Shown: in pieces, positions 5,371 through 6,419 of the stretch
Layout: each line of letters opens with the position of its first letter
Numbering within the stretch: the first letter of the stretch is position 1
DNA from: Comamonadaceae bacterium
GTDB taxonomy: Bacteria > Pseudomonadota > Gammaproteobacteria > Burkholderiales > Burkholderiaceae_C
Direction: 5' to 3'
Assembly (NCBI GenBank): GCA_024642025.1
Contig: JAHEBY010000155.1
Span: forward strand, 1-6,419
DNA length: 6,419 nt
The notes under the pieces: model-generated
The model's database searches: none
Seen by the model: only the letters and a program-made list of their open reading frames with translations
Told to the model about the DNA's origin: nothing
Made by a program: the position numbers and the translations under genes

Positions 5371-6345
5371 ATGCATGCTTGGCTTTGTGAAAACCCGACC
5401 GGCGTCGACGCCCTCAACTGGAAAGAGCTGCCCACGCCGAGCCCCGGACGCGGTGAAGTGCTGATTGAGATCAAGGCGTCCAGCCTGAATTTCCCCGATC
5501 TGCTGATTGTGCAAAACAAGTACCAGATCAAGCCCCCCCTGCCTTTCGTGCCCGGCTCTGAATATGCCGGCGTCGTGCGCGCGGTTGGCGCTGGCGTCAG
5601 TCATTTGCGCGAGGGCCAGAATGTGGCCTGCCTTTCCGGAACGGGTGGCTTTGCGACCCACACGCTGGCACCTGCCGCGCTGTGCATGCCCTTGCCCGAC
5701 GGCTTTGGGTTTGTAGATGCCGCCGCCTTCATCATGACCTATGCCACCTCCCACCATGCTCTGGTAGACCGTGCCCAGCTCAAGGCTGCCGAAACCGTAC
5801 TGATTTTGGGCGCAGCCGGCGGCGTGGGCACCGCGGCGATTCAAATTGCAAAATCAAAGGGCGCCAAAGTGATTGCAGCCGCCTCAACAGACGCCAAATG
5901 CGAGTTGTGCCGGAGCATTGGCGCCGACGCCACCATCAACTACGCCAGTGAAGGTCTGCGCGACGCGCTCAAAACGCTGACCGAAGGCAAAGGCCCGGAC
6001 GTCATTTACGACCCGGTGGGCGGTGAGCTTTCCGAACCGGCATTTCGCTCCATCGCCTGGCGCGGCCGCTACCTGGTGGTGGGCTTCGCCGCAGGCCCGA
6101 TACCCGCCTTGCCCTGGAACCTCATGCTACTCAAAGGCGCATCAGTGGTGGGCGTGTTTTGGGGAGACTTTGCCAAGCGCGAGCCCAAAGCCAATCACGC
6201 CATGATGGTGGAGCTGGCCCAGTGGTACGGCGAGGGCAAAATCAAACCGGTGATCGACCGGACCATGCCAATGGCGGACATCAAAGCCGCCTATGCCCAC
6301 ATGGGATCGCGTGGCGTAATGGGCAAACTGGTGATGGTGAACTGA
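5371..6345 (+). CDS. Zinc-independent NAD(P)H:quinone oxidoreductase family protein (MDR superfamily)
   Basis: This 324-residue cytosolic enzyme is of the medium-chain dehydrogenase/reductase type and is expected to reduce quinones or other electrophilic alkenes and carbonyls with NADPH; the substrate cannot be read from sequence. The N-terminal GroES-like domain carries SSLNFPDLL (37-45) and the GSEYAGVV motif (62-69). The Rossmann domain has AAGGVGTAAIQIAK (148-161) as its dinucleotide-binding loop, and YDPVGG (213-218) is typical of the quinone-reductase branch. The zinc-ligand cysteines and histidine of alcohol dehydrogenases are absent. Length is as usual for the family. The start at ATG 5371 gives the expected N terminus (MHAWLCENP) and has a GGAG ribosome binding site. 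It is a single plus-strand gene divergent from surE; no functional link to that operon is evident. An enoyl or acyl-CoA reductase-like activity cannot be excluded. Confidence 0.9.
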   Translation: MHAWLCENPTGVDALNWKELPTPSPGRGEVLIEIKASSLNFPDLLIVQNKYQIKPPLPFVPGSEYAGVVRAVGAGVSHLREGQNVACLSGTGGFATHTLAPAALCMPLPDGFGFVDAAAFIMTYATSHHALVDRAQLKAAETVLILGAAGGVGTAAIQIAKSKGAKVIAAASTDAKCELCRSIGADATINYASEGLRDALKTLTEGKGPDVIYDPVGGELSEPAFRSIAWRGRYLVVGFAAGPIPALPWNLMLLKGASVVGVFWGDFAKREPKANHAMMVELAQWYGEGKIKPVIDRTMPMADIKAAYAHMGSRGVMGKLVMVN

Positions 6346-6419
6346 AAGGGTTCGGCTGCGCTACAGATTGGCGTGGGCAGCGCGCTTGGCTCAGGACCGC
6401 AAGGCCACCGGGGCCGTTT
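6346..6419. other. Window tail without an identifiable gene
   Basis: After the TGA at 6343-6345 no start codon with a ribosome binding site and no T-rich terminator is visible. On the minus strand a frame entering from beyond the window reads TAPVALRS and stops at TGA 6391-6393. It could be the C terminus of a convergent gene, but nine codons are too few to support a call. Confidence 0.3.

Noticed and set aside
5263..5844. 193-codon minus-strand open frame over the quinone oxidoreductase start and surE promoter
   Set aside because: It would overlap the divergent promoter region and the well-supported oxidoreductase. The translation is Gly/Arg/His-rich without a motif.
6354..6386. Possible terminator hairpin after the quinone oxidoreductase (GCGCT with AGCGC)
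   Set aside because: The stem is only 5 bp with a 16-base loop and no T-run follows, so it is no better than chance in GC-rich sequence.

Overview
The window looks like a chromosomal housekeeping region from a betaproteobacterium, most probably Comamonadaceae (Rhodoferax/Polaromonas/Acidovorax type). This rests on the GC-rich codon use, the surE-pcm-nlpD gene order, the style of the RlmD and Pcm extensions, and a short AT-richer element inside rlmD. From memory, that element resembles dispersed repeats common in that family. No database search was possible, so the taxonomic call is an inference.

Layout: positions 1-242 hold the C-terminal end of an unidentified plus-strand protein. It converges on a block of five minus-strand genes running from 5266 down to 263: surE (nucleotidase), pcm (isoaspartyl repair methyltransferase), nlpD (LysM/LytM lipoprotein), a PolB-like 3'-5' exonuclease and rlmD (23S rRNA uracil-C5 methyltransferase). 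The spacing is tight: a 4-base ATGA overlap, then gaps of 12, 33 and 40 bases. I see no internal terminator, so a single operon is likely. A 104-base divergent intergenic region (5267-5370) separates surE from a plus-strand zinc-independent quinone oxidoreductase (5371-6345). The last 74 bases carry no identifiable gene, though the end of a minus-strand gene may begin at 6391.

Function: surE, pcm and nlpD form a conserved stress and maintenance cluster: nucleotide clean-up, protein damage repair and control of cell-wall amidases. In many gamma- and betaproteobacteria it is followed by rpoS. Here rpoS is not in that position, and the exonuclease and rlmD follow nlpD directly.

The most unusual signal is the element at about 698-766. 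It is rich in inverted repeats, AT-richer than its surroundings, and read through in frame as part of the RlmD methyltransferase domain. RlmD also has a Gly/Asp-rich insert between two catalytic motifs and a widened Fe-S cysteine spacing. I found no CRISPR array, tRNA, rRNA, transposase, phage gene or evident new defence system.
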